Shown piece by piece: positions 47,501 to 57,800 of a stretch of DNA of 64,000 nucleotides. The stretch is taken from NCBI GenBank assembly GCA_015499995.1, contig JADNRV010000095.1, positions 147,897 to 211,896 of the forward strand, given 5' to 3'. Source of the stretch: Flammula alnicola. Lineage: Eukaryota > Basidiomycota > Agaricomycetes > Agaricales > Strophariaceae. Positions within the stretch are counted from its first letter, which is position 1. Each line of letters starts with the position of its first letter. Below the pieces are notes generated by a model. It had not been told where the DNA came from. It worked only from the letters and a program-made list of their open reading frames with translations, and did not search any database. Made by a program: the position numbers and the translations under genes.

Positions 47501-47700
47501 TTAGTACGTTCAACATCACGTCGCCTTTGGCATCGAGTAGAGCGCTTGCAAGAGGCCAGGTTACATACGAGAAGGCGGGGATGTTGCCACCAGAGCAGAG
47601 TAGGGATGAGGGAGCTCGAGAGCGCAGGCACTGCAGGGCATAGGGTTCGTGTCGGATACCGGGCCGGGAAGCTTCACTTCAGTGGATACGTCCGACTCGG
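44545..47700 (+). repeat. Segmental duplication, copy B
   Basis: Direct copy of 36,687-40,170 (see that entry). It carries F-box pseudogene copy 6, an inverted flank segment (45,434-45,682) and an R1 repeat with several deletions relative to copy A (for example around 46,860 and 47,280). Confidence 0.85.
44785..45378 (-). pseudogene. F-box pseudogene, copy 6 (in segmental duplication B)
   Basis: The start codon is lost (IAFHQLLPELLCAIVSHL, ATG changed to ATT). A deletion after LTCRAP shifts the frame. The insert between SL and LAKLES seen in copy 5 is present. The frame shifts again near FPKSSAIT, and the 3' third is absent. An upstream ATG (MHDCLFAHK) could still initiate translation but runs into the frameshift. 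Confidence 0.85.
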
Positions 47701-47957
47701 AAGACAGCATTGTACATCGAAATTTAATTCCGACCATCGATGACATTCACTGTATTTAATCCGTTGCGTATCACTTGAATCGTCCTAATTGTATTTACTA
47801 CTGTCAATGACGGCTGCCTGGTACCCCTTTGAAGGGAAAATGACACGATTATCTACAAAGACCTTTTGTCCGTGGTTTCCGTGAGCGGGATGCACAACGT
47901 CGGCGTCTAAGAACTGTTCAGGAATAACGAGACTACTACCATAGGTACAATCTGTCA
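45379..47957. other. Gene-free duplication B and F-box 3' flank
   Basis: No gene supported. It holds the inverted flank segment, the R1 repeat, and from about 47,800 the conserved 3' flank of the F-box family (TCCGTGGTTTCCGTGAGCGG; compare 23,760 and 2,355). Confidence 0.55.
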
Positions 47958-48819
47958 TCAGCCATGACATACCGATATCATCTTCTTCTGGGCAAGTCGA
48001 GGGACGGCGGCAACGAAAGTAGACGCGGGAATGGCTTCAGGAGAATTGAGCAACAAACGAAACTCGACGCTTCTCAATGCCGGAAAACCCTTTCCAAGTA
48101 GAAGATCTTGCAGTTCATCCCATGGGCTACCGTCGAGAGGGGCATCATGTTGATAGAAAACGATGGTAAGGTGTTGGAGATGCGTATGTGCATCAATAAA
48201 GAGAAGGGACTGTACCACCACCTGTATCGCGGAATGCTCAGATGTGGATCCGGTGATTATGAGTCTGAGCGAGCGTAGATTAGTGGAGTGCGTCCGCACT
48301 GCAATCATTAGCGACCGCAAGTCTAATCGATACATGGGTTAGTGACGCGGCGGCCGTAGACGGAAAGGAGCAACTGACCGGCATTGGAGGCATCATTCAA
48401 GTCTTCCACCTCTAGATGCTGCAATGATCCGCCAGCTGTGATCATGAACTGGAGTACAATGGTACTAAAATTTGAGGCATTGGAAGCCGGGTACAAAAAG
48501 TACAGTCTTCGCAGCGATGAGAGAGCTGGAATGAGCCAGTCCAATACCACAGTATCCTCACACCACTGCAGGTGCAACGTCTCCAGCCGAAATATAGGAG
48601 CGGCAACGTCGCTTTTGCTGTCAATGATTTGGTTCTCCACCAAGCACTGGTCGAAGGTGATTGCTCGCAGCTTCGGGAACTGGTTTAAGAAAGTGGGGAG
48701 AGCGTTATTGCCGTACAGGATCCTTGCTCGACCTGACATCTCCTCCTCCCTCAGCGACATCTCCTCCAGGCCTTTTAACTGCGACAACGAAGAAAACTCG
48801 AAGCGGGGGTTTTCTGGCT
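47958..48819 (-). pseudogene. F-box gene, 3' part, split by KDZ element
   Basis: The 3' part of an F-box gene: the rest of exon 1 (48379-48819), a 56-nt intron 48323-48378 (GTCAGT donor, CACTAAC branch, TAG acceptor) and exon 2 (47958-48322). The sequence runs from KPENPRF through LSQLKGLEEMSL to AQKKMISVCHG. Homology stops exactly at the element boundary. The missing 5' part is at 61,928-62,271. Joining the two parts and counting the 7-bp duplication once gives a 778-nt exon 1, equal to the paralogues at 2441 and 23851, with no frameshift. The insertion alone therefore broke an otherwise intact gene. Confidence 0.93.
48813..48819 (+). repeat. Target site duplication, left
   Basis: TCTGGCT, repeated exactly at 61,928-61,934. 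Seven bases match; an 8-bp duplication with one mismatch is equally consistent. Confidence 0.85.
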
Positions 48820-48845
48820 GAGTCGATAACGGTATTTACGTGCAC
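48820..48845 (+). repeat. KDZ element left terminus
   Basis: Starts GAGTCGATAACGG and ends at the first GTGCAC. Compared with the reverse complement of 61,902-61,927, positions 6-9 (GATA) and 21-26 (GTGCAC) match in register; other positions are diverged. Two further GTGCAC copies follow at 48,876 and 48,912. Confidence 0.65.
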
Positions 48846-49039
48846 GACAGTACTCTAAATTAGAGTCGAACGGCTGTGCACAATTTACTTTAGTTAGAGT
48901 TATGACTCGCCGTGCACGCCCTTAGAGTGGACCATCTCACTTGTTGCTCCGGCAGCTACGGCCACTATTTTGCCCAAATATGGTCCATTCGGGACAGCCT
49001 TTCGGCCATCAGCGGTTCCTCAGCACGCTCGCTGCTGCC

Positions 49040-49395
49040 CACAGCCATCAAAATGCTTGATCGATGTATCAAACAGCGATCAAAGCTCTTCCTTTTAGGG
49101 AATACTTATGCCGGTCAGGTTCCATCATCATCAATGACAATCAAATTGCTTGATCGCTGCTCCTAACAGCAATCAAAGCTCTTCCTTTTAGGGATATTGC
49201 CATATCTACATGCCGGTCGCTTTCCATAGCGATCAACTTGCTTGATCACTGTCGGGAATAGCGATCAAAACTCTTCCTTTTAGGGATACTGCCATATTTA
49301 TCATGCCAGTTGCTTTCCCTCGTCATCAATGGCGATTAAGATGTTTTGATTGCTGTCCCTGAGCGCGATCAGAGCTCTTCCTTTAGAAGGTACAT
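49040..49395 (+). repeat. Subterminal tandem repeat, about 4 x 95 bp
   Basis: Four diverged units, each ending in a GCTCTTCCTTTTAGGGA-type block (near 49,083, 49,177, 49,269 and 49,370) and containing TTGATCGCTG and GATCAA motifs. It lies between the left terminus and the first cargo gene. Such arrays are common transposase-binding regions. Confidence 0.75.
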
Positions 49396-49537
49396 TTAGT
49401 TACAGCTCTCAAGATGAATTCTATGATTTCAATTAATTTTTGAGGCACCTTGCGACAATGTGCGGGAGATGGTCACATGTTTGATAAGATAAGATGGAAG
49501 TTGGACTTGCAATTTCGGGCAATGATAGTGGGGTCGG

Positions 49538-49853
49538 GGAGGTGAATTGCCGTGCCGAGAATGCCAGTGAATTTCGCTTCCATAAGAGGTTGGTGGCTGT
49601 GTTGGGCCCATGTATGACTTTGAAAATTGAGATAACTGTAACTGGTGGGTATTTTATGAAGGGGATAGTTTTCCATTGTAGATATGGATGAAAGCAATTA
49701 TTCTCTCTGCCAGAAAAAACATTTAGTCAGTAGAATATGTCTGGACAACCTGAATATGGCGTGAATACCCTAGACTGAGGTGAATTGCCGTGCCGAGAAT
49801 GCCGGTGGATTTGCCGCACGTCGAGGTTGGTGGCTGTGTTGGGCCCATGACTT
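49538..49853 (+). repeat. Direct repeat pair inside KDZ element
   Basis: About 76 bp at 49,538-49,613 recur at 49,778-49,853 (GAGGTGAATTGCCGTGCCGA ... GGTTGGTGGCTGTGTTGGG). A TGATAAGATAAGATGG motif near each copy is also duplicated (49,482 and 49,892). Confidence 0.8.
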
Positions 49854-49971
49854 ATGCGACATGTTTCATTTTCAAGCCCAAGTCAAGTGTATGATAAGAT
49901 AAGATGGTTATGATAAGCACCATAAGTTCTTTGCAAAAAGTCAAACGGTCTAGACTAAGACATAATGTCTA

Positions 49972-52091
49972 CTATCCTCTGACCTTTTTCCCCTTGTTGC
50001 TCCGTTTCTTGGTTTTCCCTTCAGGCGTCTTAGTGGGGTCGAATCTCTCAGGGGGACGGATGACACGGCGAGCTCGTTGACCATCAACCGGGGTTGGTTC
50101 ATTCTCCACCTCAGCATGCTTACGCTTAAGTTTGTTAGCGGCCATGGTCCGACGTCTCTTCTCTTGCGCAGAAAGTACTTCTTCACCGGTCTCGGCGATG
50201 GTGGGAGTCGTGGTGGCAGCCATGGATAGCATGTTTGTGGTAGCGCTCATAATTGGTCTCGGCTGTAATTGAACCACGTGATCCAGGGCCTGAGTTGAGG
50301 ATCCTTCATAGATCCGTGCACCGGGAACTGTATAGTCCGAAGTGTCCAATGACGCCTGAGGGTGCTGGGACTCCAAAGGTGGCAGAGGAGTCGTGTCCAA
50401 ACCAGGGATAGCGGTATCAAGTAGGGCTGGATCAATTATAGCTTCATTGCCTGGGGGCGTAGGTGCGGTTGGATGAATAGAAAGCGAGACATTTGTGCCA
50501 ACGTCGGTAGTGCTGATAACAGGAATGTCAATTGGTGGGAAATTGTCATCGTTGTGAGGTTCATTGACAGCAGGGGTAACCGAAGGAGGAATTGTTGCAG
50601 CCATTCGCGCAAACGCAAATTCAATTGGCTCTGTTGGTGCTCCATCATTTCCAGGCATGTCGTCAGGTTCAGAACCAGCAAGTAAAGGGGAAGAAACAGC
50701 TGGCGTTTGGAGTCCAATGCCTAAACTAGCACTGGCGGCGGTGGAGTTATCTCCTGGTCCGAAAATAGGCGTATTCGAAGTCGTGTTGATACTGATTGGC
50801 GCATTGCTGGTGCTAAAAATAGAATCCTGATCCGAAGGAGATTGAGGCGGTGCACGGCTGTTCCGAAGTCCTGAGATCAGTCCTGCGAGCAGTTCCTCAT
50901 CGTCTTCATCGTCGTCAAGGTTCTCCACACTAACTGCCTGAGCTTCTGATTCTGTCGACAACTCTGTGTCCTTTGTTGCATTTTTCAATACCCGAGACGC
51001 TCGAACATCCGGGGCTGAAGAAACAATTAGTCAATTATCTGGCAATATCTATAAGTGACTTACGGAAACAATTTCGAACATGGTTCGAGAACGGCTGAAG
51101 AAAGTTTTTATGGAAGTCTGGATACGCCTCTCGGAAAGTGTGATCCGCCGCATTAGTTGGACCAGCATAAAAACTAGGTATGTAAGTGTTCAGCAACAAT
51201 TATTGTTACAAAACATAACGACCTACTCTTGCAGCCATATTTCACCATTTTCTAGGGCATGAGGACCCGCAGCAACGGCATAAATGACCCAGCCGGCCTC
51301 ATCAGCACAGGCTTTCAACGCGTTTGGCAAAATACGAGTTAGTGCCATTACAGCGCTGTTATCGTCCATTAGCAATGTTCATTGAGAATGAAAGAACGTA
51401 CTTATGGTATTCATCGGCTGTTTTCGTTCCATCCCCTTCATCGCCTTCGCTCTCGAGTAGCTTCTTTTCGTGAGACGCCCTCCACTTCGCAAGTTCTTCG
51501 TCAATCTCCTTCTGAACCTGAGGTCCCTCGGCTGCCAACATTCTCTGGGTAACATTGCGCCGAACTGCTAGTTTGGCCTCTCTAGTGGTGACTCCCTCTT
51601 GAGCAACTGCCTCGTCAACTGCTTTCTTGGTTTTTTCGGAATATAACCTTTGGTAAACGACGACACGTTGTGGGAGGCGCTCTGTCGATTTGGCAGATTT
51701 CCCTTTCTCTGGGAACTCAAGGGCTTTGACAAAACGCGCCGCGTCTCGTGTCTTCGAATGCCTAGTTGGGTTACCATTCCATTGGAACCACCATACAAGT
51801 TGCTACAACGGTCATCAGTCTCGTAAAACGCGTCCTAATTAAATAATGACGTACTTTTTTGCGCTCGGAAACTGCACTGTCGACTGCTGCCTTTTCGTCA
51901 GTAGTGAGAGGCTCCGTCTCTGGCTTGTCTGGAAAGAGCTCATTGCGCATCGGCCAGGCTTGGAACCATGCTGATTGACATGCGCTGTTGAATCTGCTGA
52001 CTGTCTTCTTCTTCTGAGCCTCGTGATAGTCCGCTATCTTCTTCCTCAACCACTCCAGCTGCTCAGGGCTGCTTGTCCAGTGTTTTCCCAT
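49972..52091 (-). CDS. KDZ cargo protein 1, 639 aa, unknown function
   Basis: Five exons: 51855-52091, 51402-51802, 51227-51355, 51064-51173 and 49972-51014. Introns are 46-53 nt and all phases agree. The N-terminal domain is helical and aromatic (HWTSSPEQLEWLRKKIADY, WFQAWP, QLVWWFQWNGNP), suggesting a DNA-binding or structural fold. A charged helical middle follows (KAVDEAVAQEG, EELAKWRASHEKK), then a conserved-looking block (GWVIYAVAAGPHALENGEIW). The C-terminal half is Ser/Thr/Pro-rich and disordered, ending in a Lys/Arg-rich tail (KKRSNKGKKVRG) that may be a nuclear signal. The frame also extends upstream from a TTG at 52145; ATG 52091 is the first Met. I recognise the N-terminal pattern as recurring in Agaricomycete repeat-linked proteins but cannot assign a function. 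Confidence 0.78.
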
Positions 52092-52159
52092 GCTTTGAAT
52101 AGTCGCGCGTAATGTTGATAAGCGTGCGTCGTTGTGAGCGGCCAAGATACTACAGTATT

Positions 52160-52491
52160 GTGCACAGCGGGAAGAGGGAGAACTTGAATGGGTTTACTCT
52201 AGCTGCGTGCACAGTATTGTTTTACTCTAGTACCATGCACCACATGCGCTACTGAGTGCCGTGCACAGTGCTTTCAAATTTGTGCCTATGCACTACCAAT
52301 GCTTATGCGCTACCTTTGCCGTGCACAGCGCTTTCAAATTGCGGTTTATCGCTGTCTTAGTCCCGTGCACCGCACATTCAAATTCATCTCGATTTCCTGA
52401 CGATCCAAATCACTCTTTCTAATTCTGGTTATACTATTCATTCTGATTATCAGCACTGCTACGCAATTTTCTACAGTCGTTCACCGTGCAC
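52160..52491. promoter_or_regulatory. GTGCAC cluster in divergent promoter
   Basis: Six copies of the palindrome GTGCAC at 52,160, 52,207, 52,261, 52,321, 52,365 and 52,486, most in the context CCGTGCAC(A/G)G followed by CTTTCAAATT. ACTCTAG motifs like those at both element ends also occur. It lies between cargo gene 1 (minus, start 52,091) and cargo gene 2 (plus, start 52,738). The same motif is found three times at each terminus, so a transposon-encoded regulator probably binds here. Confidence 0.65.
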
Positions 52492-52737
52492 GGTACTCCC
52501 AATTCAGTGATTCATCCCTGTTTCGAACTGGCAAGCCGAACCGTGTCTTCCGATCCTATTTCCAATATTTCTTGATAAGCTTATGCTTCTGATTTTTCTT
52601 CGGGCCGTTTCTAGGCATTGTGCGCAAATGGCATAGATTCTTGGTTGATTATTTTAAGATTGATCGTCACTCTCCACTGAGGGCCATATAAGCGCGTCCA
52701 TGTTCTCTGAACCGCCATCAGTACTTGCCCTCGTATC

Positions 52738-53541
52738 ATGGTCTCCTCTAACCAGCCCACCGATCTGTCTGAGGTCCCCAGCTCAGAGATGTCGTTGGGT
52801 GCTTTCCTCAGGGACCTATCTTCCTCGCTTCGTGAGCTTAATGGCTGTAAGTTACTTCCGTTATCATATTCATAGACTTATCTTACATTCCTATCAACCT
52901 AGCGGTCGTTCTTATGGCACAATCCATGGTCGATGGGGTTGTTACCGAAGGTATTTTTTTTTCTTCCGCTTGTTCCTTTGATTCTAATATACAATTTTAT
53001 TTTCGTGCAGCGCTGCAGTCCGCTGCTGATACCGATGCCTTTGTTGTGGTTCCTGAATCTATGGCTCCTGTGACTACTGCCTCTGCAGATGCACCCGCAA
53101 CTGCTGCTATTGCGAATCCGCCTATGGCCGCTGTTACTGCAGCCTCTCAGACTAGTGAGTTTCCACTTGTTGCCATATATTTTCTAGTCTCATTTGCTTG
53201 TAGGCAATCTAGACCCTGTCGATATGTCTGTTCATACTGGCACTCCCCCTGAGTCTCGTTGGTACGCCATAACGGTGGGCCGCAATCCCGGTATTTTTCA
53301 AGGATCGTAAGTTATTATTTACATTCCACCTTCTTTCCAGAGCTCTAATGAATGATTTAGCCAGTACGTTACTTCCAACATCGAACGCATTCCGGGTGGA
53401 CAGGCTGTGAGATGTGAAAATGAATCGCAGGCGAGGAATGTGTTCGATCACCATCTGCGTTCTGGGCTTGTCAAGCAGGTTGAGTTTATCGTCAATGAGA
53501 CCCCTATAACTTTTGATGATTACCATTCCACCCACCAGTAG
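52738..53541 (+). CDS. KDZ cargo protein 2 with RNase H1 N-terminal/viroplasmin-like domain
   Basis: Exons 52738-52846, 52903-52950, 53011-53154, 53204-53306 and 53361-53541 give 194 aa; introns are 49-60 nt. The N-terminal 120 residues are Ser/Ala/Thr-rich and probably flexible. The C-terminal part starts RWYAITVGRNPGIFQGSQYV and continues IERIPGGQAVRCENESQARNVF. This matches the pattern of the small RNase H1 N-terminal domain (also in caulimovirus viroplasmin), which binds RNA-DNA hybrids: Y-A-x-x-x-G-R-x-P-G-I-[FY], a following strand, then an acidic Ser/Glu-rich helix start. There is no RNase H catalytic domain. A nucleic-acid-binding helper role in transposition is inferred. It is transcribed divergently from cargo gene 1. 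Confidence 0.72.
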
Positions 53542-53658
53542 ATTGCCCGCTCGTTATCAGTTGTACTTGATGATATCTTAAAATAGAGTTGATCATATCT
53601 TGAAATAGAGTGTTTGCCACATTCTCCATAAATGCAAAGCTTACCCCTTAAGTATTAT

Positions 53659-53801
53659 TTCCAATAATCATCCGAAACCCATCAGGAAGTTATCCTATGC
53701 ATAGCGAGCCGTGATAACGGAATGGCACCATTTCCAATAATCGTCCGTGAAACCCATCAGGAAGTTATCCTATGCATAGCCGGCCATGATAACAGAACGG
53801 A
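53659..53801 (+). repeat. Tandem duplication, about 72 bp x 2
   Basis: TTTCCAATAATC...CCATCAGGAAGTTATCC...GATAAC(G/A)GAA occurs twice in tandem, between convergent cargo genes 2 and 3. It could act as a shared terminator region. Confidence 0.85.
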
Positions 53802-53977
53802 ACCGTTTTATTGCGTGATTGCACCCAATGCCCATGTATCGGAAGCATGAGTTATTGACATGGTTAGTTCGAAAAAGAAAAATTGCTGATGATACGTTCA
53901 CCTCGTCTAATTGTGCAACCATACAGATAAGTGTGAAAACATGCGGCTACTTTGGAATATGCACAACCAACTCATCC

Positions 53978-54700
53978 TCAGTCGTCCTCGAAGCCCCTGC
54001 CCTCCATCTCTAGCTCCTCCCTCTCTAGCTCCTCCAGGTGTTCCAGATCGTCACTAAGTGTATCCAATGCCATCCTATCCTCATCCGTAGTAAACCTGCT
54101 TCGTTCATTCGACATAAGTCTCATGTTCCCGTACAATCCCAGCATCTGGTTTAAGACGCTATTCCACATCTCACGATGCCTTTCGATATCACGAGATAGC
54201 TCACGCAAGAGCTTCCTCCCTTGCTCGACTACTTCGCCCATGTTATTGTAGGCCTTATTTACCTGCTTAGTGGCCTCGAGGCGTTCAGAATCCTGGGCCG
54301 TATTTAGACAGTCCATAGTATAATCGCCATATTCCGCAGCGCCAAGAACACGAAGACTGAATATTTGATATCGCGTCTTGGTGTCTGTTTTCATACTGCG
54401 AGGTGGAGTCTTCTGGTTCACTCCAGCCTCCTTCCTGTGAAACAAATAGAACATTAATCCCTTAATAATATACAAGTCTTAGAAAGGAAAGAAATATTTA
54501 CAATCTTTTCCTGGCTGCTGCAATACGCTCTCTATTTCCAGCATACGCTTTGGCCTTCTTCTCAGGTCTATGAACGTGGCCAGTGAGGTTCAGCTCTTAA
54601 AATATATGTAAAACACGTACTTCAGCAAGTAGCGCTGTTGTTTTGTAAGTCCATCCGGTCCAACCTTTCGCTTTGCGAATTTCCTTGTGTCTGGTGCCAT
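53978..54700 (-). CDS. KDZ cargo protein 3, 200-aa charged helical protein
   Basis: Exons 54621-54700, 54502-54567 and 53978-54434; introns 53 and 67 nt; phases agree. The N-terminus is strongly basic (MAPDTRKFAKRKVGPDGLTK; KPEKKAKAYAGNRERIAAA), consistent with nucleic-acid binding. The C-terminal 130 residues are helical with heptad-like leucines (LLRELSRDIERHREMWNSVL, TLSDDLEHLEELEREELEM) and end in an acidic patch (GRGFEDD). Likely a coiled-coil dimer. Family not recognised. It converges with cargo gene 2. Confidence 0.7.
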
Positions 54701-55498
54701 TGAGAGCAAGCAGTCAAAGAGGACTGATGGGAGCGACACTGTGTTGCTGATGGGAGCGACGCCGTGTTGCTATCAATGCCTATCATCTTGTCCAAGCTAA
54801 AAATAGAGTGTATGCGACGATGTATGTGACCCATATGTATGCGACTCTATTTTGGATATGTATGTGACCCTAGAGCGTACAGAATTTTGAAAGATTGACT
54901 GCACATATAGAATAAGATAGCTGGAGAATAGTTAGATCATATTTTTAAGAACTAAATACAGGAGGTATGAGCAAAATTCATACGTACAAGAGTTCAACGT
55001 TCAGGAAGGAGTCGGGTTTAGTTTCATTAGCATATGTACTTAATTCGAAACTTGTACCGCCTTGGAAGATATTACATGTCATACTCTTAGCAAAATTCAT
55101 ATCTGTAAATTAAAAACAGGTGCATTCAGACTGTATTAGAAGGTTACTTTGTATATTTTCGAGGACATATGCCTGCTGTGCGTTCTTCCCAGCGCAAAGG
55201 TCAGGTCACATACTACGTCAATTCTGGGTCGCACACACTCAGTGGTTCCTAGGGGCTCCTTTCTCGAATTCTCGCCTTTGCGAAACGGCGGCAACGTATC
55301 CGACGATCATCCGACAGCACCCCACTTCCTTAGTCGTACGGTTACCCTCATCGACCTCGCCATAATGTCTGGGAGCACACCGACGATGTGATGCCAGCAC
55401 AACCAATTTCGGAAGGTAGAACATGGACTTAATCTCTCGGTAACACTCGCAGATGTAAATAAAAAATAGGGTATCCTCGATAGAAAGTTCCGTCTTAA
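54701..55498. other. KDZ interior, nothing recognised
   Basis: A/T-rich sequence without a supported gene. AAAATAGAGTGTATGCGAC-type motifs recur at 54,800-54,850 and near 53,600. Confidence 0.45.
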
Positions 55499-56059
55499 TT
55501 AAAGTGAATACGAAGTACATATTCTTCGCTCGAGAAACATATGGAAGTTCGCCCTTTCACCTACCAGTGCACTGAATCGAAACTGCACTGTTCTTATAAC
55601 CAGGATTACGAATTCTTTATGAAGATCAGAATTAATAAATTGGTGGCCTGAGTATAAAATATGTTGCTCACCTTTCACTTGGTTTGCGAAGCGGAAAGCC
55701 GTGCTTGTCTTTTCTGATGCGCCTAATAGAAACGGCACTATTCCTATAACTAGGATGATGAATTCTTTTAGGAGTTGTTTGAATAAATCATGAATGTAAG
55801 AATACAAACGAGTTATTTACCTTTTACTAGGCTTGCGAAGCAGCAAGCATTTCTTTGTTGCAGTAGAAGCCTTGACACATGAACGTTCACTGCTTTCGGT
55901 TTCCGGTGCTGATTGGTCAAGAAACCTATAATTTGTTGCAGCTTCGACCGAAAGGATAGCTGAAATAATAATGGACTGGGGGAGAAGCTTGCCATATTCG
56001 AAAGGGATGAGTTTGAAGTCAGCAGGCATGCTCTCAGGAAGATTCGAGGAGCTGGCCAT
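55499..56059 (-). CDS. Doubtful KDZ cargo gene with exon duplication
   Basis: Possible exons 55821-56059, 55672-55722 and 55499-55553 would give 114 aa. The first exon (MASSSNLPESMPADFKLIPF) ends CLLLRKPSK and the second ends GFPLRKPSE, each followed by a GT donor. The introns (98 and 118 nt) share a 3' region (AATTC(A/G)T(A/C)ATCCT(A/G)GTTATA), so an exon plus intron was duplicated. The last acceptor (GTGAAAG) is weak, and introns are twice the local norm. It could be a real gene or a decaying one. Confidence 0.35.
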
Positions 56060-56285
56060 TCCGTTTCCTTGGTGGTGAGCAGGCTAGGAGGTGGTACTCA
56101 GATGCATTTCTGCTTGTGTAATGGCATATGGAGTGTCAGAAAAGGTGTGTCACATACTTACAGTGTCCGACTCGGATAGACCATCATCTTGCATATCTCG
56201 GAGCGACTGGTCTAGCAAAGGTGCGGTGTAATTTCCCCATGTACATGTGCTTATCGCTCATATCAAAACTTCTCTCTTTATGCCA

Positions 56286-56620
56286 CTATTTGAATTTACT
56301 GGCTGTTCTTTCTGGCGTGCATGCGTGCACTCCGTATCCGCTCAACGAATTCTAAAATATTTCGATATGGTGTACAGTCACTTGATGCCGCTATTTGAAT
56401 TTACTGGCTGTTTTTTCTGGTGTGCGTGCACTCTATACTTTATGCTGCTATTTGAATTTACTGGCTGTTCTTTTTGGCGTGCATGCACTCCGTATCCGCT
56501 CTACAATTCGTAAAAACTATTTCGAAATTGAGTTGCCTCCAGGCCTATTTGAATTTACTGGCTGTTATTTTTGGCGTGCATGCAATCCGCGAAACTATTT
56601 CGAAATTGAGTTTCCTCCAG
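56286..56620 (+). repeat. Repeat array inside KDZ element, four units
   Basis: The core TTTGAATTTACTGGCTGTT followed by (C/T)TTTTGGCGTGCATGCA(C/A)TCCG recurs starting at about 56,286, 56,391, 56,448 and 56,545. A second motif ACTATTTCGAAATTGAGTT occurs twice in the last part. The spacing is irregular (57-105 bp). Confidence 0.8.
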
Positions 56621-56736
56621 GCATAACCAGATGCAGTACTCTGCTGGTCATAGCTTGGAATCCTACAAATGGCTCCGAAGAGCCATTTCTCAGAGATTAG
56701 TGTTCTATGCTATAAAAGGAATCGGCGCCACTTGAA

Positions 56737-56892
56737 GCGAAGATCAATGATATTGGGAACTCGCTTAAGAGATCTGCAGGGATTTAAGCTTTAAGGCTGA
56801 CTGCAAAGCGAAGATCAATGATATTGGGTTCAATTCCCTTATAGAAACTCGCTTAAGAGATCTGCAGGGATTTAAGCTTTAAGGCTGACTGA
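56737..56892 (+). repeat. Tandem duplication near cargo gene 4 promoter
   Basis: A unit beginning GCGAAGATCAATGATATTGG and containing AACTCGCTTAAGAGATCTGC and TTTAAGCTTTAAGGCTGACT is present twice; the second has an 18-bp insertion. It ends 28 bp before the ATG at 56,920, so it likely includes promoter sequence. Confidence 0.85.
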
Positions 56893-56919
56893 CTGCACAG
56901 AAAATTCCTCACTAAGATC

Positions 56920-57598
56920 ATGTGTTTCTGCAACGTTGGTAGGCAGGTCGAAAAAGTCCTCACCTCATCCACCGATGCCGATCTGCTTGAATTCAAGCGT
57001 GAGATCCTCCGTATGTTTTGCGTTGCAATATGGCATCTATTTCATACTAATCACATAACTGTTATTATGCCAGACCTCTCGGATGAACTTTGTTCTCATC
57101 CATTCTTCTCATATGAGAACCGGTTCAATTGGGTAGTTCGAGAACATTTCAAGGAGTTCATCAATGGACACCTTGCTCAGAGTGGAAGAAAGTAAGTGAC
57201 TAAACATTTTATCATCCTAGTACGTCTATTCATTTCATATCTTCCATTTCAGAAGGAAAGCCGAAGACACCGATATCAACAAGGATGATGAATTGGATGC
57301 CAGTGGTTCGGACAGCGGTAGTTCTGACATGGCAACATACGCCACACAAGGCACGAGTTCACCATATGCCGAACCAGGTCCCTCGACTCCGAAAAGGTCA
57401 CGCACCAGGTCCATCGTTGACCCCCCCATCGCACATAGGTACACCGTCGACTCTGACGATGTGGTTATCGTACAATCCAGCGATATGATTTTGAAGACCA
57501 AGAAGGAATATGTCCTCATCGACCTGACCTGCTCTCCAGCTGTCGAAGGGAAACTTGTGAGGCTCACTGATAGTGTATTTGTCGATCTCTGTGGCTAG
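56920..57598 (+). CDS. KDZ cargo protein 4, 184 aa
   Basis: Exons 56920-57010, 57074-57191 and 57253-57598; introns 63 and 61 nt; phases agree. The N-terminal half is compact and aromatic (MCFCNVGRQVEKVL; SHPFFSYENRFNWVVREHF; EFINGHLAQSG). A basic/acidic linker (KRKAEDTDINKDDELD) and a Ser/Pro-rich segment follow (GPSTPKRSRTRSIVDPP). The C-terminal strand-rich stretch reads DDVVIVQSSDMILKTKKEYV. No known family recognised. It lies 202 bp upstream of the transposase start in the same direction and may be coordinated with it. Confidence 0.7.
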
Positions 57599-57800
57599 TT
57601 TAGATAATGTCTCAACGAGCATATGATAAGTAGTCTAGACAATTTTGATAGAACATAAGTTCCGGTAGAGATCTCGCCGCCATGTGCTCACCAATAACCG
57701 GGTGTTTGGTCTGAACTTACACGGCAGCGCAATGCATTTGTGTCTAAGTTAGTTCTCTGTTGATTCCTGCTCTTTCACCCCAAAAATCCACGCCCTTGCT

